A DNA stretch of 64,000 nt, taken from assembly GCA_034336665.1 (NCBI GenBank), contig JAPFBE010000002.1, positions 6,370,146 to 6,434,145 of the forward strand, written 5' to 3'. Within the stretch, counting starts at the first letter, position 1, and every line of letters starts with the position of its first letter. The notes beneath the pieces were generated by a model, which made no database searches, was not told the origin of the DNA, and saw only the letters and a program-made list of their open reading frames with translations. This document shows positions 50,190 to 61,563 of this stretch, in pieces. The translations under genes and the position numbers were made by a program. This DNA comes from Luscinia megarhynchos. Taxonomy: Eukaryota; Chordata; Aves; Passeriformes; Turdidae.

Positions 50190-50260
50190 GAAACAGAGGG
50201 CAGTTACTCTGTGCCTTAGTTTCTCTATTAGTAAACAGAAGACCATTTAAATTACTTTTT
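50190..50260 (+). mobile_element. Ancient MIR/CORE-SINE-like relic
   Basis: GGCAGTTACTCTGTGCCTTA followed by GTTTCTCTATTAGTAAACAG. It follows the sense MIR core ('AGTTACTTAACCTCTCTGTGCCTCAGTTTCCTCATCTGTAAAATGG'-type order) with a short deletion. The flanks are not recognisable. Confidence 0.5.
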
Positions 50261-50971
50261 TTTCATATTAAACAGGACCACTTCAATGAGTTGGCACATG
50301 CATTAGCATTTGCTTAATATTAAGAAGGAGGAATGCTCTAGCAGTCACTTAACTCTTTTTTACAGATAGACTATGAATATTTCCATGCTGTTTAATCTCA
50401 GATTGTTTACACATGCTCTTGGTACTTAAGCAACCTGCTGTGGTGGGAGAAGGAAACTCTTGGAACACAAAGGCATTGTACCCCTTTCTAATAGCATGAC
50501 CCCAGAAATTTAATGAATTGAGTCAGAGCAAGGGAACAGAAGTGTGGGTACTCCAAGTCTTTTTCCTAATCTGAACCTACAGGCAAGCCTTCCATTCAGT
50601 CTCCTTTACTCTGCTTACCAGCAGATCCATATTTACCATGTCTCCCTTCACCTTTGAGATTATCCTTCCATCTCAGGAGTTCACTTCTTTGCAGTTTTGA
50701 ACCACTCTATCACAGCTCTTTGCCAGACAGTACGGCTTTGAATCCGAAGTTCTTGAAGCACTTTGACATTGGGATTCTAGCTTGGGGGTGATGGAAAGGG
50801 TGTCAGTTTAAATAAAGCTGAGTGCTCATGACAATTGAAAGTAGTTCTGTGTTAAGTGGGGCTTTCTCATAATGGAGTATGTCAGTGCTGACCACTCAAA
50901 TGGGGGGAGGGAAAGGCTCTTGAGCAGTCTCTGTAAATAGGGTCCTGTCAAACCATTTGCGGGTTATAAAA
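50261..50971. other. No gene seen; unique DNA
   Basis: Nothing recognisable. Confidence 0.5.
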
Positions 50972-51035
50972 CCTTGAGGGTTTTCACGTAGGGTTTTTTA
51001 AAACCCAAACCCCCAAATGTCAACAGGGCCTCAAG
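50972..51035. repeat. Nested imperfect inverted repeat
   Basis: The outer arms CTTGAGG (50973-50979) and CCTCAAG (51029-51035) are complementary. At the centre GGGTTTT and AAAACCC (50991-51006) pair around a 2-base loop. The intervening arms are unequal (11 and 22 bases) and pair poorly. A miniature element or an old hairpin are both possible. Confidence 0.55.
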
Positions 51036-51840
51036 CATCACATCTAAAATGAATCTGCCTCACTAAAACTGAGACTTGAAGGCCTCCGGATTTGGCTCTG
51101 TGCTGGCATATCACAATCACCACTTAGAGCTGACCACTTACTTGTAAAAATGATGTGGAATCATTTCAGCAGAAGAGGTGTGTGGGAAAATGTTTGCTTC
51201 CTGATTAGTGAAAACCATCATCTAAGAAGGAAATAATTCATAATGCTGAAGTCTGCAAAATCCAATTTATTAATAGTCACAGGAATCTTTATGGAGTAGG
51301 GATTACTACGAAGACAATCTGTCTGGTCTTTTAACTTTCAAAGCTAACTACTTTACCTTCAACTAAATAAACAAGCAGTTGTTTGGGCAATGTGACCAAT
51401 CAGTAAAAGGTCCACAAAAATATGTGGGAAATGCCTTCACGTTGGTTCATTTGAGTGGCGAGATTACTTTTCTTTTTTCTCTTTTCCATTTGCCTGGTCA
51501 ACTAAGGGCCAGAAGGCTGTGCTTTTTGGGTTTCACCTCACTTGTCTCTTTTCTGATTTTTTCAGTGCTATTTCTTTCAGTGGCTTTTTTGTTACATAAG
51601 CAATGGATTGACAAATGTCTCTAATAGTCAAGACGTGAACAGCCAAAGAGGAATCCCAATTACAGTGCTCAGGAAACATGCATCTTGAGCATCTTTCTAT
51701 TAACTAGATCCTCTACCTCTATACACTACTTTGTGAAATTCTCAGGAGGAATTTGTACTCTCCAGCTTACTGGACAGAGGCTCAGACGCTTCAGGATGAA
51801 ATAGCTGGGTGAAGCCTAAAAGAAATAGTAGAAGTGTATA
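51036..51840. other. No gene seen; unique DNA
   Basis: An 81-codon + frame (51379-51624) ends in a hydrophobic stretch, but it has no signal, domain or splice context that supports it. Confidence 0.5.
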
Positions 51841-52264
51841 GATGGAAGGGAAGGGAAGGGAAGGGAAGGGAAGGGAAGGAAGGGAAGGGAAGGGAAGGGA
51901 AGGGAAGGGGAAGGGAAGGGAAGGGAAGGGAAGGGAAGGGAAGGGGAAGGGAAGGGAAGGGGAAGGGAAGGGAAGGGAAGGGAAGGGAAGGGAAGGGAAG
52001 GGAAGGGAAGGGAAGGGAAGGGAAGGGGAAGGGAAGGGGAAGGGAAGGGAAGGGAAGGGAAGGGAAGGGAAGGGAAGGGAAGGGAAGGGAAGGGAAGGGA
52101 AGGGAAGGGAAGGGAAGGGAAGGGAAGGGAAGGGGAAGGGAAGGGAAGGGAAGGGAAGGGAAGGGAAGGGAAGGGAAGGGAAGGGAAGGGAAGGGAAGGG
52201 AAGGGAAGGGAAGGGAAGGGAAGGGAAGGGAAGGGAAGGGAAGGGAAGGGAAGGGAAGGGAAGG
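51841..52264 (+). repeat. (GGGAA)n pentanucleotide microsatellite
   Basis: About 424 bp of GGGAA units, pure purine on the + strand. It is interrupted by one 4-mer (near 51877) and about seven 6-mer GGGGAA units, clustered between 51905 and 52040 plus one near 52131. The last 125 bp or so is uninterrupted. Open frames of about 150-175 codons in several phases are artefacts. The length may be compressed or stretched in the assembly. Confidence 0.97.
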
Positions 52265-52911
52265 CTTTTCATGAGTACTATGCACTTTCCTGGCAGTCTT
52301 TTTACCCATCCATGTTTTTATGTAGTCCTGTAGTAGTACTGGATGAGGAAACTAACATCATACAGAAAACATGACACTTGGAAAGCCCATTATTTCATTG
52401 TTCCTATTCCAATGCCTATCCATAGATTTATGCACACACAAACGTGCAGTCATTCCACTTTCAGCATTGTTTCTTCAATTACTGAAGAGAATATTATTGC
52501 TGCTGATGGCTAAAATCAGACCTACCAAGCTAATTTTTACTGCAGGTGCTGATGGCAGAGAACTAGTTATTACATAAGCCACACAGTCCTGCTACTTGGG
52601 CACTCAGTGCTCTAAGAGAAGCTTCTGCCTAAATTATATTGCTCTGAATCATAAGCCATGAGGATCTGTTTTCACTGCATGTACAGTTGTCACAAATTAC
52701 TTCTTCCTGAAGCATGTCTACATCAATGTTAGCAAGAAATTTCCTGCAGTATGAGAAGAAGACTAGATGGAAGCAGTTTGTCATAACTCCCTCCCACTCC
52801 CTCTACTTGCAATTCAGTGCTTCTTCTTTGGACTTTATTTACTTTGGTTTGCACTGACTGCACGCGCCTTGAAGCTGTCCAAAGGGTCAGTTGTTGGTTT
52901 GGTCCTTTGTA
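52265..52911. other. No gene seen; unique DNA
   Basis: Nothing recognisable apart from short unsupported frames. Confidence 0.5.
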
Positions 52912-52962
52912 TCTCCACTTGGCTCTGGAATGTAGCAGATATGCACTTGTAGTGGAATTTTG
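52912..52962 (+). repeat. Short dispersed direct repeat, copy 1
   Basis: TCTCCACTTGGCTCTGGAAT followed by GTAGCAGATATGCACTTGTA and GTGGAATTTTG. It matches 53713-53764 with four substitutions and two one-base indels over about 50 bp. Flanking sequences do not match. The source is unknown; it could be a fragment of an unrecognised repeat family. Confidence 0.85.
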
Positions 52963-53712
52963 AATTTAGTTTTCTCCAGAAGAAATCTTGTCTGTGCAGG
53001 TCAAACATGAGGAAAATGGTGAAAACACAAAGACTAATTTCAAGTCTCCTGTACCTGTTTTAAACTAATACTAAATACTTCAGTAGATCCAGCCAGCTCT
53101 ACAGTAAGATACGTGAACAATGGTTTACTTCCTGCCTTCCTACACCACTTCAATGAAAACTTTTCCTGTATTAATAACAGTAGGTCTAGGTTTCTCAGCA
53201 TCAGTTTCTAATCTCCGCCATGCCATTTATGAAATTACCAGATCAGGAGACAAAAAAGAATGCAAGTGGAAAGGGACTGTGTATAAATTGAGCTGTATTG
53301 GAAATCTCATCCCATTCTGTTATCTACTTTTTTCAAGTAAAATAATTATATTTGAATAGGTATAGGTATAGCTATAGATTAGATGCTACATTACAAAGCC
53401 ACAAGGGTTCCTGATCTTGTTAACATGATGGTTGTCATAGTTTGTTTTGTTTTGCATGAGCAAGAGCTCATTACTGAGAACCCTTGTCATTCACATCAGA
53501 TTGTGTTTCCTTAATGGAGCATTTCTGAAATGAATGGCAGGACATATAAATTTCAATTCCAACTGTACCTTGGAGTCTGGCTTCCACTGAAATCAACTGC
53601 ACTTCAGGACAAAGAAAGCTTTACAGCTTGGGTTTTTACAAGCATGCTGTAGTCTCTTGTTCAATGTACTATTAAGAAACCCTAAAAGTGAATTTGCACT
53701 TTCAGAAGTGAT
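52963..53712. other. No gene seen; interval between the two direct-repeat copies
   Basis: A 79-codon + frame (53120-53359) has no recognised domain. A run of related hexamers (TATAGG and TATAGC-type) lies at 53360-53378. Confidence 0.45.
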
Positions 53713-53764
53713 TCTCCACTTGGTACTGGAATGTAGTAGGTATGCACTTGTAGGTGAATTTTGT
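53713..53764 (+). repeat. Short dispersed direct repeat, copy 2
   Basis: TCTCCACTTGGTACTGGAAT followed by GTAGTAGGTATGCACTTGTA and GGTGAATTTTG. Starts 801 bp after copy 1, in the same orientation. Confidence 0.85.
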
Positions 53765-56700
53765 GGTTTTTTTCATGTTACATGTTCAGGCATTACTTCA
53801 GCTGGTCCATTTGGCTACCTTCTACAATAGGTTACTTGTATACTTGCAGTCTCCTGGACTCAAAAGATGCCATAGTTATTTGTAATCCTTGCAGTACAGT
53901 TGAATGCCATGATGTTCTCTCTCAGCCAGAAAGTGCATAGTTGTATGGTTTGTGGTGCAGAAGAGGTGAACTAAAACTAAGTCTCACTGCTGGGGAGGGA
54001 ATGGCAGCACTGTATTTGCAGCAATCCCCTGCCAGGCAATCCATACACTGGCTGCTCTGGAGGGAATCACTTACCCTCCAAGCTAGAGCTAAGATGCCAG
54101 ATAAGCAGTAGCCTGCAAAAAGTGTTTAAAAGAGGAGAGAATACTAGTGGGAAAGATTAAGATAATTTACCCTTGTATATTGTATGTGTCATAAATCCCA
54201 TTGTCAATATCTATTGCTCAAGTACCTGACAAACTTTTGTTTCTACCCTCTCCATAAAAGTCTCCATCACGGGTAAAGTTGCATACCTTCCATGGTTTTA
54301 TAATAAACTGGAAGTGAGTAACAGTGTGATATCAAAGGAAATAAAACTCCAGTTGCTATTGCTGCTGGGGCTGCCTTCTGAATGTGGCTTATACAATATT
54401 TCATCTGTGCTGACACCTTTCACTCTCAATTATTTGGCTGCTGTCAAAACAAATCAATCATATTATAGCACTGTGTCTTATGTTACTATTCCACTGAAAG
54501 TTAGCTGCATTAGCTTTCAAATATATGGAAGTATAAAATTTATCTGTATTATTTATTTAATACAACTTTCTCCCTTGTGAGTTATCTTACAAACACAGGA
54601 AACTCAAATTATGTTGATGTTGAACATTGAATATATATAAATTTCACTAAAAAAATTTAAAATAATGGCACTCATGGGAACATAAATGCATAAAGATATA
54701 TTTAATAAGCCTTACACTTAGAACAAATTATATTATTTTGATAAATGGAGAAAATAGCATATGTTTTTAATTTTGTTTACAACTAGCCAAGGTGCTCATA
54801 TTAGATAAACGTATCATGAACAAGCACTCTTGCTAAAGTAGGCTAAAAGAAATATTCAAAGAATTTGATTTGGTTACCAGTAAAATTAAAGGTGTGGGGT
54901 TTTTTTAAGATGCTGCAGTGCTCGGGGAGAAGGAAGGGAGAACCATAGTCTTCTTTTACAATTCACAAATACTACTTTGGGAAAAGAAAAGCTAGAATCT
55001 TGAGCAGGGCATCTGAAAGATTGCTCTGTTCATATGTTAGACATAACAGTTTTCAAACAACAGGTTCAAAATTTTGTTCTTGAGAGGTTTTATCCTTTTA
55101 AAAATATGAAAGATAAAAGAAACAACTTTCAGGGTGCCAATAAGTGAATTTCCTCAAAATGTTCTACTATCATTTCTTTGCTTTTTAGACAGGATTCACA
55201 TCCCGTTACAACCACATCTTCTAAAATACAGGAGCCCAATATAATGGTAAAAGTACAACAGTTTTATCACCTCCTCTTCAGTTATTACTGCTGATGCAAC
55301 AGGAAATCAGCTACAGAATACATTCAGGAATACTTGGGTTGTGAATAGCTTAAGAAAACCAAGTTGAAATATAAAGGATAGTCAGAGCCAGCTCTGGATG
55401 AAGAAAGACACAAGACTGAAATGGGATGAGAAACAGAAAGGAAAATACACTGTAAATCTGAAGAATTACCATTTACTTGAATAGAATAAATAATTGGAAA
55501 TAATTTAATCTATTCTTTATGCTGAATATTTATTTTTTACATTGCATAATTTACCATATTAAAATACAACTAAGCGAAAAAAGAGTCTCTAAGATATGTC
55601 AAGTCTACAGATGACTAAGTTTGAAAGAAATAATTATGCTAAAAAACAAAAAAATCCAAAAGCAAACAACCAACCAAACAAACAAAAAACTATAGCAGGC
55701 AATCATCTAAGAGGCTATATGGTGCTGCAACATATTGATCTTGGTAGAAAACTCCAGTACTTCCATGAGCTGGAAAACATGACTGTAGGTCCAAAAAATA
55801 AGGAAAATTTACCTTATTTTTACAGATACTGAAAAAGGAGCCTAGAGTCTTTTGTGTCTATGGACCAGAACAAGACTTAGGAGTTTAGAACATTTAGATC
55901 TAGCTGTGTGAGGAACTCCAGGCATCTAACAGTAATGATTTAAGGCACTTTGTAGGAAAGCATAACTGCTAACTGTCTACACATTTGTTTAGGTGGGACA
56001 ACTTGTATGAACTGTGCATGAATTGTCTTCCATGATATGGAACACCTGGGCCAAAGTGCAGAGCTCGAACACAGGTCTCAGGTCTGTTCCAGCAAGGAAT
56101 GTTCCAGTTTCAGAAAAATGAAATGGAGGCCTGAAGATTTCCATGAGTACAACTTTCCTCCTGAAGGACATAAGATTTCATAGAGGTCTGGGGATGAGAA
56201 AACTGAAGGAAGTTTCACTTTTATAATTTATGATGTTACCTGGTAGATTCTGTTCCTATTTATGAGGCAATCTCAGTGACAGACAGATTTTTTTTCTCAA
56301 TTAAAAAAATCTAGAAAATGTTACACAATGAATAAACTTTAAGATTTTAATGAGAAAGTTATAAGATAGCTTCAGAACTTCCCATGATAAAAAAGGAGGT
56401 CTCCATAAAGAGGAAGTGTATGGTTCTGTGGTACAGAAGCACATAGACATTTAAGGAATTTAATTTTTAAAAATTGGTTCTCAGGCATTTAATTTGTATG
56501 TTCCATGCATTCAAAATTCAAACTATCCAGTTAGTAGTGTGAATAAACCATAAAGACTTTGTTGTTTTTATGAGTCCCTAAATATATATGGCCTTGATTT
56601 GAATCTCACTGGTGAATCAGGAACACAAATCTGTGGCCAGGGAGTTTTAAAAACATGAATCATAGGGATTTTATTAATATAAAACCACAGAAAAACAAAG

Positions 56701-59700
56701 GAAATTAAACCACAAATACTATAAATGTCTGACTTAAATCCACAAGGGCAAGGAAATTAAGAGTGAAGACTGCAAATCCATCCTGGTAATCTTTCTACAA
56801 CTCTGTCTGTTGAAGTAAAAAGACTTGAACCAGCATGAGAATCATATGTGCATATACCGTACACATATGCCCTCCTGTTTTTATGTGATCTACACTATTT
56901 GCATGTGATCCACTACTGCATGTAGCACCTGTGCAAAAATGCAGAGGTGAAGAACAGAGTGACAAACACTAGCTAGGTTTTTCACTAGCATTTGAAATTT
57001 CTGGGGTTTTGTAGGATTACAGTAAATTGAGTGCTTCACATTATTGGAATGAGTTTTTTCTACATTAGTTTAAATTGTCACGGTCTAAATTCAAGAAGAA
57101 GATTAAAGGCTTCTCAAAACAGATGCAAAGATATACTTTAAACACAGCATTAAATGCACCCCTGTTCTGGTTGATGGAAATTTCGTTTATAATCCTGCAT
57201 GCAGAATACTCCCGCCAGGAGTTGTATCAGTCTGAGTCAGGGCTCAATAAAGGTGTGCATCCTCCAAAATGACCAGGTCTTGTATGCAGTCATGCCACAG
57301 CTCCTAGCTTAGTGGCCATGCCTGCCAAAGGATAGTTAACCAATAGGTTTTTGGTGAAAACTTCAGGGAGATTGGGGAGGTACAGACTACTTCCATCTTT
57401 CCCATCTGCTTCTTGGCATAAAAGTCTGGAAATTTTGTCAATACTTGGGCTGCAATGTTTAAGTAGGTGGAACAGTTTGATTTCAGAATCTGATCTACAT
57501 CACATTGTTATTTCTCACCGACGTTTCATAACCAACAGTAGAAAAAAAAAAGGCATGTCTGGGTCTGTCTTGGGTGGAGGTCAACAACGGAGCACACAAG
57601 CATTATGACTACTGCATTTTAATGCCTCTAGTGATAGGCGTTTAACTTATGGGGCAGAGAAACCAAACAACAAATAGCTAACACTCTGGGGCTGATCAAT
57701 AAACACTAGTAACTAATAAAGACCTAAACCTTTCACATTCCCTCTGTGAAGGCAGCAATTTGCCACTGAACAAGACGAGCAATTAACATGGGGCCAATGC
57801 ACTCACACAAGAGCCTTGGGGGGGAAAAACCAAACAGATAAACAAATATCCCAGTAAGATTCCCACTATACTACCTCCATAAAAGCAGATTTGCTTCCAA
57901 AAGCAAATGTTAGGCCTTCTAAAAAGTACATTTCTTGGGAGACCCGACAGAGACAACTCATCCCATCTTGTGGGATCTCTGCATATTAGTTCAGTTATCC
58001 TACAACGGTTTGGATGGGATATAGCTGATAGCCTGAGGAAACCTGCTGTAGCAGCTGCTAATCCACAAACACTGTGCATGCCACAGTGTGCTTATGGATG
58101 CTCACATCCCTCTTACTTCTTTCCATGTACTAAGCTAGGAACGTTTGTCTTGAGGGTTGGCTATCCCCTTCTTTGTGTGAGTCCTTCACAGTGACTGCAT
58201 TTTGTGCAGCATTTATACAGTGATAGGGGAGGTATATTTGGTTTGAGGGCTTCACAGAAATTGCCATGAGTGCAGCACTTCTTCTTGGTTCTTGTCATTC
58301 TTGTTCTGGTTATGTTAGTACACTGCAAAAGTACCTGGGAATAAACTATTCCTCTAAGTGAAACATCATTTTGATTATTACTGACATTGGTGCTCATTAA
58401 AATACATAAGTGAAACACTGCCTTTCTGTAGACTCTGAAAGCTATTTCATGTCACTTGAAGGGGAATACAAATGAATAGGGACTGCATCACTTTAGTTAA
58501 AAGGGAAAAATGTTCTAAGAAACTGGAATTTGGACTCTAGATCAGTAAGCAATTGAGGTTTGTAGTTTACTTCTTTTCTGTCTCTTTTTTGTTTTTCATC
58601 TCTCTCTGATTTCTGCTTTTTAAGGTGTGTGTACATGTAGGAATGGAGACAAAGCATGTTTACTTTATCTGTTGTACAATTAATAATACAAATCTCTGTT
58701 CAGAGGAAACAAGATCTAATAAATGTAAACAATTGGGGTTTTTTTGTTACTATTGTCTTTACCTAACATTCTCTTTGACTGATCTCCATATAAAAACAGC
58801 CTTCTTATTTTTTTACCATTATCTGTGCCAACTGTAACCCATATCAGTGCATTATAATGGCTGTCTCTTATCTCTCAAGGTGTTTAATACATTTCCCCTT
58901 CCATTGTATTGCTGCTAAAATATGACCTGCTGCTGTTTAAATAATGTAATTTAATGATTTCACATTTTCAGCTGTTCAAGACTTCCTTTCAGCACTGAAG
59001 CCTTTCACTAGTGATTTAGAGAGATAGTTTGTTCTCATTTCTTTCACGACTCAAGACTGAGAAAGTTTGACTTGTAAATAAATTATTGACATCCACTTAA
59101 GGAGCAGTACAATGGGCAGTGGAAATAAAATACACAAAGTTTCAGTGCCATCAGGCTACAGTCTCCAGCTTGTTGATTTCTTTCAAGGTTCCAGTGTTAT
59201 CCTCTCTCTGTATTGGCACATATATCTCAAACACTGGTGTGCCATTGCTATGAGATAAAACACATTTGGACCAGCCCTTTGCAGAGAGACTCCCATATTG
59301 TTATCCATGGTGAGTGAGTGTCCAGCAGTGAGCTGACAGAAAACACTGTCTTTTTCTAATTTCAATCACACATGCTGTACTAAAAGAATAGCTAAATTGT
59401 GTTAACTTTTTAGCTAAAATGGCTTTGGTTGTCATGGAAAAGAGACTAAAAAGAGAGGACAGCTGCTAACGACTCCCCAGAACTGGAATGTCTTCCCATT
59501 TTTCAGTTACTTCAACAGGAAATTCATAGGGTAAAAATAACACAAAGAAATCAAGTCACAACAAACTCAGCCCCCCATCCGAAAGGTTTCTTGTTCAGCT
59601 ATACAGAAATATTACACTGAGACATAAAAATCAGATGGGCTTAAGGAGAGAATGTCTTTTTATGAATTTCAGCTTCCAGGCATTACTGAATACTCTGAGA

Positions 59701-59814
59701 TTAAGCAACTACTAGTCCCTTGGAGAGTCTCTTGAGAAGGATAACTAAATTTAAAAAAAAATAACATAGTCCTCCCAAAACTGAAAGAAATCTGACGTGG
59801 CAAAAGAGATGCAA
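53765..59814. other. No gene confirmed; unique AT-rich DNA
   Basis: About 6 kb without a recognised gene or mobile element. A C/A-rich run lies at 55640-55690. The longest - frame here (57783-58079, 98 codons) has a hydrophobic C-terminal half but no recognised family. A slightly GC-richer patch at 53980-54110 is unassigned. Confidence 0.45.
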
Positions 59815-59990
59815 AAACTGAAACTGTTCAGCCCATAGAAAAGTTTCCTGAAGGCAGGAAGATGAGTACTTACAACCATCAGTTTGGATGATTAAGAGGG
59901 AGGCTGTCAGACTACTTTCTGTCAATAAAGACAGGCCAAGAAGCAATTGACTAAGAGCAGAAGATGGGGAACACACCGTCTTGTAGGGTA
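59815..59990 (+). mobile_element. Ancient CR1 LINE 3' coding relic
   Basis: AAACTGAAACTGTTCAGCCC (59815) resembles the CR1 '..GAACCTGTTCAGCCT' block. About 120 bp later comes AAAGACAGGCCAAGAAGCAA and TTGACTAAGAGCAG, like 'GATAGGACAAGAAGCAATGGGCTTAAATTGCAG'. The order and spacing fit the sense strand of a CR1 reverse transcriptase C-terminus, but frames are broken. A 99-codon - strand frame over it (59701-60000) is incidental. Confidence 0.6.
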
Positions 59991-61390
59991 CCTGCCTCAC
60001 TTTTTCTCCTCACAACCTCACAATTGTTATTGTGACACCTGCAAAATTTTAGGAAAGCATGGCTGTGTCCCACCTCTATTTCTAAGACATGGTGAGGGCA
60101 AAACAGGTGTGTAGGTTTCTTGGAATGATATCTTTCATGGGTAGTTTTTAAACTTTTATCTTCAGTGTTTTTAGTGGATTACTGTAAAAAGTTATTGTTG
60201 CTGGTTTTACTGTTTTCTTCAAAGAACTGTTAGTGGAAACTCCACAAAATTGCACAGGTGTTATGTTCAGGGATTTCTGTTTTCACTAAGGTAGATAGTT
60301 TTATTGTGCCACTCTTTTCTATCTCAGTAAATTGTATTATTTGCATATTAGCTGTGCATTCAAAATTCATTTGCTTGAAGCCAGGGGAAACATATTTTCT
60401 TAAGTTTCACAACAGAATTTACACATTCACCTCCATTCCTTCTGCTTGCATACATTTGTTGTATCTGCTCAGTAAACAGATATGGTAAGCAGTGTACATG
60501 GCAAATGACAGGGTATAGTGAACAGAAAATAATCAAGTATGGAGAAGAAGAAGGAAATGCACTTTGGAAGAGGTTTGGTCTAAACCTTTTTTCACTTACA
60601 ACAATGAAATTCCTATCAATTTAGTGGTAGATCAGGACCATGTAGCAAGTGAACAATTTAACACAAACACTTTTGGGGGAAAAAAGTCTTTTTTATAGGT
60701 AACTGGCAAGTGAAGAATAGGCAATATTACTAAATTATACTGTGTGAGCAATCACTAATTGCTCCACTTTAAAATAAACTCTTGTTTTCTCATTTTATGT
60801 ATTTAACGTATCTCCTCTGTGATTTCTATCACTAAGTGGTCTTATCACCCTGAACCAGACCTGAAAGTTCCTGAGAAGAAAATTATTTAAACATGTAGGT
60901 AAAGCACAAAACATATGTTGGAATTACTCCCTTCGATCAACATTCAGTATGAATTCAAGTACTCTGCCAGATCAGAACTTTTCTGTATTCATACATTATT
61001 CAAAAAAATTTTCAGGGTGTCTTTTGAGTTACCAAGCTGGGCTAGTTTGCAATGAAGAGTTTTAGAAGTTTGCTTACAAGAGAAGAAAGATAGGAGAAGA
61101 CCCAGCTCTCAGGAGCTGAGGACATATATGCTTCACCTCACTGAAAATTCAGGGACAGGAACGTGGCAACAGGAGTATTAAGATGTGTTGGAAAAACAGC
61201 ATGAAAATATGTGCTCCCATTATCTAAGTTGACCATGCTGCAGTGAGGTTAAGAGATGGAAGCTAATAATTATGGTCTGATTTCACCAAAGGAGCAGGAA
61301 TTAACAAAATGTTTTCAAGGATGGATTTTATGAGTATACCTACAAAAATGTTGTCTACAAAACAGAACACACATTTACTTTCAACCAACC
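59991..61390. other. No gene seen; unique AT-rich DNA
   Basis: Nothing recognisable. Confidence 0.5.
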
Positions 61391-61563
61391 ACAAAAAAAA
61401 AGAAAAAAAAAGAAAAAAAGAAAAAGAAAAAGAAAAAAAGAAAAAGAAAAAAAGAAAAAAGAAAAAAGAAAAAAGAAAAAAGAAAAAAGAAAAAAGAAAA
61501 AAGAAAAAAGAAAAAAGAAAAAAGAAAAAAGAAAAAAGAAAAAAGAAAAAAAAAAAAAAAAGA
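61391..61563 (+). repeat. (GAAAAAA)n heptanucleotide-type microsatellite
   Basis: A-rich tract with G at mostly 7-bp spacing from about 61450 to 61545 (roughly 13 units). Shorter and irregular spacings lie on the left, and a pure A run on the right. The frame of K, E and R residues across it is an artefact. It may have grown from a retroposon poly-A tail, but no element body is recognised beside it. Confidence 0.93.

Noticed and set aside
51742..52333. Open frames of 146-176 codons of repeating G/K/E/R or P/F/S/L
   Set aside because: Artefacts of the (GGGAA)n tract.
53585..53640. Phrase CCACTGAAATCAACTGCACT resembling a sauropsid repeat core
   Set aside because: A single short word with no continuation on either side.
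57783..58079. 98-codon - strand frame with a hydrophobic segment
   Set aside because: No recognised family. The + strand is open over most of the same region, as expected for chance.
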